A stretch of DNA of 21,762 nucleotides from an uncultured Collinsella sp. (GCA_902494605.1 CABUUG010000017.1:1-21762); one strand, 5' to 3'; shown: positions 1 to 7,678, numbered from the stretch's first letter. A program made the numbers and translations. Notes: generated from the sequence alone by a model not told the origin.

Positions 1-7
1 AACTAGG

Positions 8-97
8 TCCCAATGTACATCGTTTAATTAACGCAAAAATGGTGGAGGCCGCGAGGCCTCCCCCTTTTTTGCGTTATATACACGTTGTACTTTGGGA
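8..97. repeat. 90-bp imperfect palindrome around a terminator hairpin
   Basis: Positions i and 105-i pair throughout this stretch, so all arms share one centre between bases 52 and 53. The outer arms (8-23 against 82-97) match at 14 of 16 positions, the middle arms (29-39 against 66-76) match fully, and the inner arms GGAGGCC/GGCCTCC (44-50 against 55-61) match fully. There are only about seven mismatches over some 43 pairs. The core is a terminator, but the outer arms are far longer than a terminator needs. It could be a bidirectional terminator, a folded small RNA, or a non-autonomous palindromic repeat element. Sequence alone does not decide. Confidence 0.75.
35..70 (+). terminator. Rho-independent terminator of a gene left of the window
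   Basis: A 7-bp GC-rich stem, GGAGGCC (44-50) with GGCCTCC (55-61) and a GCGA loop, is followed by CCC and a run of six T (65-70). A run of five A (35-39) lies on the left flank, so it can also act on the minus strand. The gene it ends lies outside the window. Confidence 0.75.
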
Positions 98-126
98 TTT
101 AGCTCCCCCGTATTCGCTCTTACTGT

Positions 127-168
127 TTGACTGTATTTTGAGTCCTTCTAGTGTATTTGAGCGATAAT
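127..168 (+). promoter_or_regulatory. Candidate promoter for coaE-slt
   Basis: Two overlapping possibilities are visible. TTGACT (127-132) is followed after 16 bp by TAGTGT (149-154). TTGAGT (138-143) is followed after 19 bp by GATAAT (163-168), which is one base from the consensus -10. Both lie just upstream of the coaE ribosome binding site. Neither has ideal spacing, so the exact start is uncertain. Confidence 0.35.
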
Positions 169-196
169 TACTCGCATTGGCGTTAGGGAGGGCTTG

Positions 197-838
197 ATGT
201 TTACCGTATTTGTCTTGGGCAATATTGCTTCGGGTAAGTCGACTGCCTGCCGCTATTTCGAATCTCGTGGCGCTATGCTAATCGATCTGGATGAGCTTGC
301 AAAATCGCTGTATGTGCCGGGCTCTGATATCGTCAATGCACTCGCGGATGAATTCGGTTGGGACATTTTGGATGAGGATGGCGGCATTCGCCGCAACATC
401 CTCGCTTCTCGAGCTTTTGCTTCTCCTGATTCGGTCGCACGGCTCAATGGCATTGTGCATCCCGTTCTCATTGAACAGCTTTCGCTTAGGATTCTCGATC
501 CGGTTTGTTGTACGGTTTCATCTCCTCGTTATCGCTTTGCAGTGGTCGAGGTTTCTGCTCCGACTGGTTTTGAGGATGCATTTGGCTTGGCTGATGAAAT
601 TTTGGTCATCAGCGCCCCTTTGTCAGTTCGTCGCGAGCGCGCTATTCAACGTGGCATGGAGCCATCTGATTTCGATGCCCGTTCTGCTTGCCAGCCCGAA
701 GAGTCTGCGCTGTGCAATCTCGCTACAACTGTGATTGACAATGCGGCAGACGATAACTCGCTCTTTGAACAACTGGACGCATGGCTTTCGCGCCATGGGT
801 TCGGGGATGTAGTGGATAAGGAGGAGGCCGATGCCTAA
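197..838 (+). CDS. coaE: Dephospho-CoA kinase (CoaE family, divergent)
   Basis: CoaE phosphorylates the 3'-hydroxyl of dephospho-CoA, the last step of cytosolic CoA synthesis. The 213-residue product has the usual length. It shows a P-loop GNIASGKST (8-16), an IDLD segment (29-32) where the family has IDAD, the conserved LNGIVHP (83-89), a lid-like arginine region (RRERAIQRG) and a late VIDN motif. Deviations are clear. The second P-loop glycine is alanine, and the usual PLLxE substrate motif is replaced by VSAPTG (119-124). ATG 197 is chosen over TTG 194 because AGGGAGG (185-191) then lies 5 bases upstream. The gene overlaps the next one by 8 bp, so the two are probably co-transcribed and translationally coupled. 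Family assignment is fairly sure; activity is inferred. Confidence 0.8.
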   Translation: MFTVFVLGNIASGKSTACRYFESRGAMLIDLDELAKSLYVPGSDIVNALADEFGWDILDEDGGIRRNILASRAFASPDSVARLNGIVHPVLIEQLSLRILDPVCCTVSSPRYRFAVVEVSAPTGFEDAFGLADEILVISAPLSVRRERAIQRGMEPSDFDARSACQPEESALCNLATTVIDNAADDNSLFEQLDAWLSRHGFGDVVDKEEADA

Positions 839-1412
839 GACACGTTTCCTTACGTGGTATCGCCTTATACCGCTGGCTGCCGTTTTTGCCTTCGGCCTTA
901 TCTCATTCGTTTACTCGTATGCTCCTGCCGCTTTCTTTAAGCCGCTGTATCCGATTGACTACGAGGCGTATGTAAAGCAATCCAGTATTTCGCATAATCT
1001 GGATCCGTATCTGGTGTGCGCTGTCATTAAGTCTGAATCGAATTGGGATCCCGAGGCCGAGTCGAATCAGGGTGCTCAGGGATTGATGCAGCTGATGCCC
1101 GAGACTGCCCAGGATATGATCGCCAAGGGCCTTGTCGACGGTGGCGAGTATTCGGCCGACAACCTTAACGATCCGGCTACGAATATCGAGTTTGGCTGTG
1201 CGTATCTCTCGTATCTTCTAGCGTATTTTAATTGGTCGACTGACAGTGCCATTGCCGCCTATAACGCCGGCATGGGCAATGTCGACGGATGGGCGCAGCA
1301 GAGTACGTCGCTTCATAATGCAATCACCTTTCCCGAGACGCAGGCGTATCTGATTCGTGTCAATAATGCCTGGGTTCGCTACAAGACCCTCTATCCCGAT
1401 CGGTTCGTATAG
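831..1412 (+). CDS. Membrane-anchored lytic transglycosylase (SLT family 1)
   Basis: This enzyme would cleave the MurNAc-GlcNAc bond of peptidoglycan, forming 1,6-anhydromuramic ends outside the membrane. The 193-residue protein has a basic N-terminus and one hydrophobic segment (about 12-30) that serves as an anchor or uncleaved signal. A Slt/goose-lysozyme-like domain follows. Its motifs are the catalytic glutamate E69 in KSESNW, GLMQLMP (84-90) and AYNAG (143-147). ATG 831 lies inside the end of coaE, and AAGGAGG (818-824) is 6 bases upstream, so translation is probably coupled. There is no separate peptidoglycan-binding domain. The family is clear; substrate detail and cellular role (wall remodelling) are inferred. 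Confidence 0.88.
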   Translation: MPKTRFLTWYRLIPLAAVFAFGLISFVYSYAPAAFFKPLYPIDYEAYVKQSSISHNLDPYLVCAVIKSESNWDPEAESNQGAQGLMQLMPETAQDMIAKGLVDGGEYSADNLNDPATNIEFGCAYLSYLLAYFNWSTDSAIAAYNAGMGNVDGWAQQSTSLHNAITFPETQAYLIRVNNAWVRYKTLYPDRFV

Positions 1413-1432
1413 GACTATGCCTGCCGCCTGCG

Positions 1433-1438
1433 TATACT
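1433..1438 (+). promoter_or_regulatory. Candidate -10 box for uvrB
   Basis: TATACT sits 26 bp ahead of the uvrB start. No good -35 is seen at 16-18 bp (the best, TAGGAC at 1410-1415, is poor), so uvrB may instead or also be read from the coaE-slt transcript. Confidence 0.3.
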
Positions 1439-1463
1439 GCAGATATATGAGTTAGGAGTATCC

Positions 1464-3704
1464 ATGGCGGAATTTGAAGTAGAACGCGTTGGTGGCGAAC
1501 TTAAGCGCTTTGGCGTTGAAGGCTCTGACGTGCCGTTTAAGGTCGTGTCTCCCTATGAGCCTGCCGGTTCCCAGCCTAAGGCCATTGAGTCGCTTGTGCA
1601 GGGCGTGAGGGACGGAGACCGCTATCAGGTTTTGCTGGGCGTGACTGGTTCGGGCAAGACCTTCACGATGGCAAAGACTATTGAGGCCCTGGGAAAGCCG
1701 ACGCTGGTCATGGCTCCGAATAAAACGCTCGCCGCTCAGCTTGCGAGCGAGCTCAAAGAGTTCTTTCCCAACAACGCTGTGGTCTACTTCGTCTCGTACT
1801 ACGACTACTATCAGCCCGAGGCGTATGTGCCGCAAAGCGATACATATATCGAGAAAGACTCCTCGATTAACGAAGAGGTTGAGATGCTGCGACATCAGGC
1901 GACCGCATCGCTGCTCTCTCGACGCGATGTGATCGTTGTCGCATCGGTCTCGTGTATCTATGGCATTGGCTCTCCTGAGGACTATGCGGGTCTGGCTCCA
2001 AACGTCGACAAGAAGGTGCCGCTCGAGCGCGATGACTTTATCCATGCACTTATTGACATTCAATATGATCGCAATGACTATGACCTGGCACGCGGCACGT
2101 TCCGCGTGCGCGGCGATGTTGTCGACGTGTATCCGCCTTATGCCGAGCATCCGTTGCGGTTTGAGTTCTTTGGCGACGAGGTCGAGCTGATTGCCGAGAT
2201 CGATGAGGTCACCGGTGAGATGCTTCGTGAGTACGAGGCCATCCCCGTATGGCCGGCATCGCACTACGTGACCGAGAAGCCGAAGGTCAAGGCGGCTCTG
2301 AAATCGATCAGCGAAGAGTGCGAGAAGCGCGTGGCGGAGCTCAAGGCGACCGACAAGTTGCTCGAGGCGCAGCGTCTGCAGCAGCGCACCGATTATGATC
2401 TTGAGATGCTCGAGACGATGGGCTTTTGCAACGGCATCGAGAACTACTCGCGTCATCTGGACGGTCGCAAGCCGGGTGAGCCGCCGTTTACCCTAATCGA
2501 TTACTTTCCCAAGGATATGCTCTGCATCATCGATGAGAGCCATGTGACGGTGCCGCAGATTCGCGGCATGCACGAAGGTGACCGCTCGCGTAAGGTGACG
2601 CTGGTGGAACACGGTTTTCGCCTGCCCTCGGCGCTCGATAACCGCCCGCTTCGTTTCGATGAGTTTGAGGCAAGGATACCCCAGTTTATCTATGTTTCGG
2701 CCACGCCGGGCGATTACGAGCTGCGGGTGAGCCAAAACGACGTGGAGCAGATCATTCGTCCGACCGGCCTGCTCGATCCCAAGATCGACGTTCGTCCGGT
2801 CCGAGGCCAGATTGACGATCTTGAGGACGAGATTCGCGAGCGCGTTGCACGCAAAGAGCGCGTGCTGGTGACCACGTTGACCAAACGCATGGCCGAGGAC
2901 CTGACCGACCATCTGCTTGATGCCGGCATTAAGGTCAATTACATGCACTCCGATACAGCGACGATGGACCGTGTCGAGATCCTGCGAACGCTGCGCGAGG
3001 GAAAGATCGATGTTCTCGTTGGCATCAACCTGCTTCGCGAGGGCTTGGATCTCCCCGAGGTCTCACTGGTGGCAATTCTCGATGCCGATAAGGAAGGCTT
3101 CTTGCGCAACCGTCGTTCGCTGATTCAGACGATTGGCCGTGCGGCCCGTAACGCCGATGGCGAAGTCATCATGTATGCAGACGTTGTGACCGATTCGATG
3201 AAAGAGGCCATCGAGGAGACGCAGCGCCGTCGCGAGATTCAGATGGCATATAACGAAGAGCATGGCATTGTGCCCAAGACAGTGCGCAAGGCCATCAACG
3301 ACATCTCAAGTTTTATTGCCGAGGCCGAAAAAACCGTGGGTTCCAAGGGGCGCTCGAAGGGCGACTCTCTTGGCCATGGCGCATTCTATACGCCCGATGA
3401 GTCGGGCGAGGGCGGCGTGCCGGAAACGGTGGCGCCCGAGCAGACACTTGCGGAGCAGTTGGAAGAACTGCCGCATGACGAGCTTGTGCGGATTGTCGAA
3501 TCCATGGAAGAGGATATGCGTAACGCTTCTGCTGCTATGGACTTTGAGGAGGCGGCGCGCCTGCGCGATGCCGTCGTTCAGATTCGGGCGATGCTCGAGG
3601 GTGCGTCTGAGGACGAGACGATCGAGCGCTTACGTTCACAGGCCCGCAAGGGTTCCACTTTCGCATCGGGCAGAAAACGCCAGGGTGCACGGTTTAAGAA
3701 ATAG
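1464..3704 (+). CDS. uvrB: Excinuclease ABC subunit B
   Basis: UvrB is the DNA-loaded helicase-like subunit of nucleotide excision repair. UvrA hands it to the lesion and UvrC then cuts. The 746-residue protein has Walker A GVTGSGKT (59-66, K65) and the beta-hairpin YYDYYQPEAYVPQSDTYIEK (112-131) that pins the strand near damage. It also has a DESH box (357-360), helicase motif VI QTIGRAARN and a C-terminal UVR domain (about 678-711) that docks on UvrC. It is longer than E. coli UvrB (673 residues) because of an extended acidic linker before the UVR domain and a basic tail of about 35 residues after it. ATG 1464 has TTAGGAG (1452-1458) 5 bases upstream. The gene follows slt by 51 bp. Confidence 0.98.
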   Translation: MAEFEVERVGGELKRFGVEGSDVPFKVVSPYEPAGSQPKAIESLVQGVRDGDRYQVLLGVTGSGKTFTMAKTIEALGKPTLVMAPNKTLAAQLASELKEFFPNNAVVYFVSYYDYYQPEAYVPQSDTYIEKDSSINEEVEMLRHQATASLLSRRDVIVVASVSCIYGIGSPEDYAGLAPNVDKKVPLERDDFIHALIDIQYDRNDYDLARGTFRVRGDVVDVYPPYAEHPLRFEFFGDEVELIAEIDEVTGEMLREYEAIPVWPASHYVTEKPKVKAALKSISEECEKRVAELKATDKLLEAQRLQQRTDYDLEMLETMGFCNGIENYSRHLDGRKPGEPPFTLIDYFPKDMLCIIDESHVTVPQIRGMHEGDRSRKVTLVEHGFRLPSALDNRPLRFDEFEARIPQFIYVSATPGDYELRVSQNDVEQIIRPTGLLDPKIDVRPVRGQIDDLEDEIRERVARKERVLVTTLTKRMAEDLTDHLLDAGIKVNYMHSDTATMDRVEILRTLREGKIDVLVGINLLREGLDLPEVSLVAILDADKEGFLRNRRSLIQTIGRAARNADGEVIMYADVVTDSMKEAIEETQRRREIQMAYNEEHGIVPKTVRKAINDISSFIAEAEKTVGSKGRSKGDSLGHGAFYTPDESGEGGVPETVAPEQTLAEQLEELPHDELVRIVESMEEDMRNASAAMDFEEAARLRDAVVQIRAMLEGASEDETIERLRSQARKGSTFASGRKRQGARFKK

Positions 3705-3707
3705 CGA

Positions 3708-3750
3708 ACAGGCCCCGAGTTCCCTGTGGAGCTCGGGGCCTGTGTCTTTT
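3708..3750 (+). terminator. Terminator after uvrB
   Basis: ACAGGCCCCGAG (3708-3719) pairs with CTCGGGGCCTGT (3732-3743). The stem continues inward through TTCC/GGAG with one wobble, giving about 16 bp with a CTGT loop, and is followed by a short TCTTTT run. It separates uvrB from the convergent minus-strand gene ending at 3770. Confidence 0.85.
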
Positions 3751-3769
3751 GCGCACTGGAATTCGTGCG

Positions 3770-5410
3770 TTAGAGGTCTGCAATCAGGGCTTCGGCACAA
3801 CGGATGCCGTCGGTGGCCGCGCTCATGATGCCGCCGGCATATCCAGCTCCCTCACCACAAGGGTAGAGGCCCGGGGTCGACACGGCATGGCACGTTCGGT
3901 CTCGGGTGACAGTGACCGGTGAGCTCGAACGAGTCTCCACGCCGGTAAGAACGGCATCGGGGCGGTCGTAGCCTCGTAGCTTTTTTCCGAGTAGGGGAAG
4001 TCCCAGGCGGAGCGACTCGACGATATGCTGCGGCAGGGCTTCGTCAATTGCCGTCCAGGTCACACCGAGCGGATAGGTGGGCTTTACCTTTCCGGGCGCC
4101 TTGCTGGCGCGTCCTGCGAGGAAATCTCCGACGAGTTGTGCCGGTGCGTTCCAGTTGGAACCGCCCAGGCGATAGGCGGCCGCCTCGCAGGCACGCTGGA
4201 GCTCGATGCCGGCGAGCGGGTCATCGTTGGGAAGGTCCTCAGGCGTGACGTTAACGAGCAGGGCGGCATTTGCGTTGCGTCCGTCGCGGGCATTGAGACT
4301 GGCCCCGGTGACGCACAGATGGCACGGTTCTGAAGAGGCGGCAACAACCTGTCCGCCGGGGCACATGCAAAACGAGAACACGCTGCGGCCGTTGGGAAGA
4401 TGGGCAACAAGTTTGTAAGGGGCCGCCCCGAGCGCTGGATGTCCCGCCAAGGCTCCATATTGGGCTCGATCGATGTCGCGCTGCGGATGCTCGATGCGAA
4501 CGCCCATGGCAAAGGTCTTTTGTGCGAGGGCCACGTTGTGGTCCTTAAGGAGCTCAAAAATATCGCGAGCAGAATGCCCGCAGGCGAGGATGAGGTGCTT
4601 TGTCTCGATTGGCTCGCAAGCGGCGTCTTGGGACGATTGGACATCAATACCGGTGATGGCGCCAGACGCGTCGATGCGAATGTCGACGAGCTTCGTTCGA
4701 TAACGGACGACACCTCCGAGCTGCTCGATGCGCTGGGATATAGCGGTGACAACCGTGGGAAGGATGTCGGAGCCAATGTGCGGCTTGGCATCCCACAGAA
4801 TATCGCGGGGCGCACCCGCCTCGACGAAGGTTTCGAGGATAAGGCGATGGGCGGGATTTTTTGTTCCCGTATTGAGCTTGCCGTCCGAGAAGGTCCCCGC
4901 GCCGCCCAGACCAAACTGGATATTACTCTCGGGGTCGAGGATGCGCTCCTTTAGAAAGAGGTCGATCGCATGCGAGCGGCGAAATGCCGGGTCGCCGCGC
5001 TCGATAAGCAAGGGCTTAAGACCTGCTTCGGCGAGCGTAAGCGCAGCGAAAAGGCCGGCGCATCCGGCGCCGACAACGACAGGGCGTTCTTGAGGTGCGT
5101 CGGAGACGGGGGAGGGGAATGAAGGCTCATCGTCTTCTATCGCGCGTACGCGCGAGCGGTCACGCTCGGCAACGCTGTCGACCGCTTCTCGCTCGAGGTG
5201 GGGACTAGTCAGCTCAACACGAAAGCTCAGGATAAAATGGACGTCTCGTTTTTTGCGAGCGTCGATTGACTTGCGGTGGAGTTCGATGGACTTGATCTCG
5301 GAGTCCTTGCAACGTAGGATGCGCTTGGCGACTCGCTTGCCAACAATGAGGCAGGCATTTTCATCGCCGGCTTCATCGAGCGACGCGTTGACTTGGGTGA
5401 TTTCGATCAT
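3770..5410 (-). CDS. FAD-dependent dehydrogenase (COG2509-type flavoprotein)
   Basis: The protein is predicted to be a soluble FAD-binding oxidoreductase of the uncharacterised COG2509 family; its substrate is not known. Of 546 residues, about 1-100 form a small N-terminal domain with many charged residues. A Rossmann motif GAGCAG (114-119) follows, with an acidic ribose-binding E137 at the end of the second strand. Further on are the family signature FSDGKLNTG and a C-terminal FAD motif GLYPCGEGAGYAGG near residue 515. Start CAT at 5408-5410 was chosen because the minus strand has AAGGAGA just upstream; longer upstream reading lacks a site and would cross a hairpin. It lies downstream of the BaiN-like flavoprotein on the same strand. 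The family is clear, the reaction unknown. Confidence 0.85.
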   Translation of the reverse strand: MIEITQVNASLDEAGDENACLIVGKRVAKRILRCKDSEIKSIELHRKSIDARKKRDVHFILSFRVELTSPHLEREAVDSVAERDRSRVRAIEDDEPSFPSPVSDAPQERPVVVGAGCAGLFAALTLAEAGLKPLLIERGDPAFRRSHAIDLFLKERILDPESNIQFGLGGAGTFSDGKLNTGTKNPAHRLILETFVEAGAPRDILWDAKPHIGSDILPTVVTAISQRIEQLGGVVRYRTKLVDIRIDASGAITGIDVQSSQDAACEPIETKHLILACGHSARDIFELLKDHNVALAQKTFAMGVRIEHPQRDIDRAQYGALAGHPALGAAPYKLVAHLPNGRSVFSFCMCPGGQVVAASSEPCHLCVTGASLNARDGRNANAALLVNVTPEDLPNDDPLAGIELQRACEAAAYRLGGSNWNAPAQLVGDFLAGRASKAPGKVKPTYPLGVTWTAIDEALPQHIVESLRLGLPLLGKKLRGYDRPDAVLTGVETRSSSPVTVTRDRTCHAVSTPGLYPCGEGAGYAGGIMSAATDGIRCAEALIADL

Positions 5411-5436
5411 CGAGGTCTCCTTAGAGGCAAGAAAGA

Positions 5437-5460
5437 GGCCGTCCGGTATCCCAGACGGCC
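5437..5460 (-). terminator. Hairpin in the leader of the COG2509-type gene
   Basis: On the minus strand, GGCCGTCTGG pairs with CCGGACGGCC (one T-G wobble) around a GATA tetraloop. TCTTTCTT follows. The hairpin ends only 26 bp before the downstream start codon. It could end part of the upstream BaiN-like transcript, attenuate the downstream gene, or protect the 5' end of an mRNA started just upstream. Confidence 0.65.
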
Positions 5461-5474
5461 CGAATGCGTTTTTG

Positions 5475-5480
5475 ATTATA
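5475..5480 (-). promoter_or_regulatory. Perfect -10 box ahead of the COG2509-type gene
   Basis: The minus strand reads TATAAT here, between the stop codon of the BaiN-like gene (5491) and the leader hairpin (5437-5460). No clear -35 is found at 16-18 bp. An imperfect direct repeat GCAGTCT(A/G)TA, spaced 15 bp, overlaps and precedes it. If used, transcription would begin near 5468 and the hairpin would lie in the first bases of the mRNA. Confidence 0.45.
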
Positions 5481-5490
5481 GACTGCGCGG

Positions 5491-6762
5491 CTACAGACTG
5501 CTTGCAGCACGAATGCCCGAGAGCCAGGCCCACGCAAGGTTAAAGCCTCCGCAATCGGCGTCGATGTCGAGCGCTTCGCCGCAGACGTAAAGCGGGGCGT
5601 CGACAGCGCTGCGCGCGCGTAGACTGGGTGTTGAGATGCTCTCGACAGATACGCCACCACGCGTGACCTGCGCCGAGCGCTCCTCGGCTGTTCCCTCGAC
5701 GAGCAACTTAAAGTGCTTGAGGATCGAGACCAGGTGGATGACATCGTTGGAGCCTGGATGGCACTGCTCGAACGCCGTGCAGACGACGCGGGAGAGTTGC
5801 GGGGCGAGCATACCGTCGAGCCAACGGGGATTGCGGGGCGAAAAGCCGCCGAGCAGCTCAACGCGCCGGTTGAGCATATCGAGCAACTCGTCTTTGGAGA
5901 GGTCGGGGAAAACGTCGAGCAGGATCGTATCGCCGTGCTGGATACGACGGGAGAGGTTGAAGACAGCGACGCCCGAGATACCGAAGGTTCGAAACAGGAC
6001 TTCACCGTCTTCGTGCCAGAGCTCATTATGATTGCGGGCGAGCGTCAAGCGGGCGCGGACGCGCAGGCCATCCAACGTCTTGAGTGCCGCCCGATCGCCG
6101 ACGACCGTTGCCGATACGGGGCAGAGGATGGGGCGCAGCGAAGTGAGGGGGAGGCGAAACGTATCGGCGATACCGGTGGGGTTGCCGCCCGTGGCGATAA
6201 TTACGGCATGTGCCTGCAGGGCCTCGTTCTTGCGAGGGACATCGGCGAGCGCTTTCCGAAGCGAGCGGAGCTCCGATTTTCGGTCGTCGTGCTTTTTTGC
6301 CTTGAGCGCCCGCGCTGGACGGTCTATTTGGAGTGCCCAGCCTTCGGAAGCTTTGTGCGCCGAGGCAACGTTGGCTCCGCAGATTAAGGTGATACCCAGG
6401 CGGTCGCAAACGTTGAGAAGCGCGTCGCGCACCGATTCTGCGCGAAGGGAGCGCGGGTACAGCCGGCCTTCCTCGGAGGTTGTCATGATGCCCAGCGAGG
6501 AGAAGAAACCCATAAGCTCTTGTTCGGGCCGGGGGCCCATAACGGATTCAACGAATGCGGGGGGGTTATACCGCTGAGGATCAATCGATTCGTTGGAGAG
6601 GTTGCAGCGGCCGTTACCGGTCGCAAGGAGCTTAAGGCCGCAGGCGACATCGCGCTCAACGATGCAGACGCTTTTGCCAGCGCGTGCGGCCGTAATGGCG
6701 GCGGCGAGGCCTGAAGCCCCGCCGCCGATTACCAGGACGTCATAGAAGGCGCTCGTGTTCAC
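5491..6762 (-). CDS. BaiN/HI0933-family flavoprotein (NAD(P)/FAD oxidoreductase)
   Basis: This family of cytosolic FAD proteins includes HI0933/YhiN, and BaiN from bile-acid-converting clostridia. The 423-residue protein has the Rossmann motif GGGASG (13-18), ERD at the second-strand end, the family signature TGNGRCN (48-54), IATGGNPTG near 189-197, and a C-terminal CGGFNLAWAWLSG motif. A lysine/arginine-rich stretch at about 148-183 sits between strands and looks like a lineage insertion. The start is GTG at 6760-6762, because no in-frame ATG lies nearby and the codon directly follows the TAA stop of mrp (TAAGTG). This implies translational coupling. The bile-acid role of BaiN should not be transferred on homology alone. 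Confidence 0.85.
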   Translation of the reverse strand: MNTSAFYDVLVIGGGASGLAAAITAARAGKSVCIVERDVACGLKLLATGNGRCNLSNESIDPQRYNPPAFVESVMGPRPEQELMGFFSSLGIMTTSEEGRLYPRSLRAESVRDALLNVCDRLGITLICGANVASAHKASEGWALQIDRPARALKAKKHDDRKSELRSLRKALADVPRKNEALQAHAVIIATGGNPTGIADTFRLPLTSLRPILCPVSATVVGDRAALKTLDGLRVRARLTLARNHNELWHEDGEVLFRTFGISGVAVFNLSRRIQHGDTILLDVFPDLSKDELLDMLNRRVELLGGFSPRNPRWLDGMLAPQLSRVVCTAFEQCHPGSNDVIHLVSILKHFKLLVEGTAEERSAQVTRGGVSVESISTPSLRARSAVDAPLYVCGEALDIDADCGGFNLAWAWLSGIRAASSL

Positions 6763-7593
6763 TTAGGCCTCGTCGGTCTCGTGCGGGGTAATGGCCTCGA
6801 CGGCAGAGACTGCCTTAGGCAACATGCCATCGGGCAGCGCGGTCTCAACCTCGCCCTTATCGCAGGCCTCGGCGAGTGCCGGATTAATGGGAAGCTGGCC
6901 CAAGATGTCGAGGTTATAGCGCTCTGCGACCTCGGGGAGCTTGCTCTTGCCAAAGACCTCGATCTTCTTGCCGCAGTCGGGGCACTCAATATAGCTCATG
7001 TTCTCGACAATGCCCAGAATGGGGACGTTCATCTTCTCGGCCATGTTGACCGCCTTGGCGACGATCATCGAGACCAGATCCTGCGGGCTCGTGACGATGA
7101 CGATGCCGTCGACGGGCAGTGACTGGAAGACGGTGAGCGCGACGTCGCCTGTTCCCGGAGGCATGTCGACCAGTAGGTAGTCGATGGGGCCCCACGAGGT
7201 CTCGCTCCAGAACTGCCTAATGGCGCCTGCGATGACCGGGCCGCGCCAAAGGACGGGGTCGGTCTCGTTTTGGAGCAGCAGGTTGGAGCTCATGACCTTG
7301 ACGCCGTGCTCGGAGATTTCGGGCAGCATAAGGTTGCCAAGGGCATGGACGTGGCGTCCGCTCATACCGAACATCTTGGGGATAGAGGGACCGGTGATGT
7401 CGGCATCGAGGACGCCGACCTTGTGGCCGTGACGGGCAAGCTCGGTGGCGATGGCACCGGTGACAAACGACTTGCCGACACCGCCCTTGCCGGAAAGCAC
7501 GGCGATGACGCGTTTGACCTCGGACAGCGTATTCTCCTCAAATTGCGACGGCGACGTTTGTCCGCCGGCGGCCTGTGCGTGCTCGCAACCCAT
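6763..7593 (-). CDS. Mrp/NBP35-type Fe-S cluster carrier ATPase
   Basis: Mrp/ApbC proteins are cytosolic P-loop ATPases that carry Fe-S clusters to apo-proteins, usually as dimers. The 276-residue protein has the deviant Walker A GKGGVGKS (35-42), a DMPPGTGD switch segment (143-150) and the cluster-binding pair C204-P-D-C207. There is no N-terminal MIP18-like domain, and only one cysteine (C3) near the N-terminus rather than the four of NBP35. ATG at 7591-7593 is chosen because AAAGGAG lies 6 bases upstream on the minus strand. It directly abuts the flavoprotein gene downstream, so the pair forms an operon. Which proteins it serves is not known from the sequence. Confidence 0.92.
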   Translation of the reverse strand: MGCEHAQAAGGQTSPSQFEENTLSEVKRVIAVLSGKGGVGKSFVTGAIATELARHGHKVGVLDADITGPSIPKMFGMSGRHVHALGNLMLPEISEHGVKVMSSNLLLQNETDPVLWRGPVIAGAIRQFWSETSWGPIDYLLVDMPPGTGDVALTVFQSLPVDGIVIVTSPQDLVSMIVAKAVNMAEKMNVPILGIVENMSYIECPDCGKKIEVFGKSKLPEVAERYNLDILGQLPINPALAEACDKGEVETALPDGMLPKAVSAVEAITPHETDEA

Positions 7594-7615
7594 GTATGAC
7601 TCCTTTGTATATGTT

Positions 7616-7629
7616 GGGGCCGGGGCCCC
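7616..7629 (-). other. GC-only self-complementary block in the mrp leader
   Basis: GGGGCC, GG, GGCCCC forms a block of 14 G/C bases between the predicted promoter and the ribosome binding site of mrp. It can fold locally or act as a protein site. The two-base loop in the simplest fold is too short, so the real structure is uncertain. Confidence 0.35.
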
Positions 7630-7648
7630 GTGATGTGACACGAGCGTC

Positions 7649-7678
7649 ATTGTACCCTCGTTTGCGAGCGGGAGTCAT
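7649..7678 (-). promoter_or_regulatory. Candidate promoter of the mrp-flavoprotein operon
   Basis: On the minus strand, ATGACT (7678-7673) is followed after 18 bp by TACAAT (7654-7649), one base from the -10 consensus. The spacer holds the inverted repeat CTCG-CAAA-CGAG, flanked by CCC and GGG, which could be an operator. The -35 is weak (4 of 6). It lies about 55 bp ahead of the mrp start. Confidence 0.5.

Noticed and set aside
4025..4954. Overlapping plus-strand frames opposite the COG2509-type gene
   Set aside because: They are antisense shadows without domains; the minus-strand flavoprotein has clear FAD motifs.
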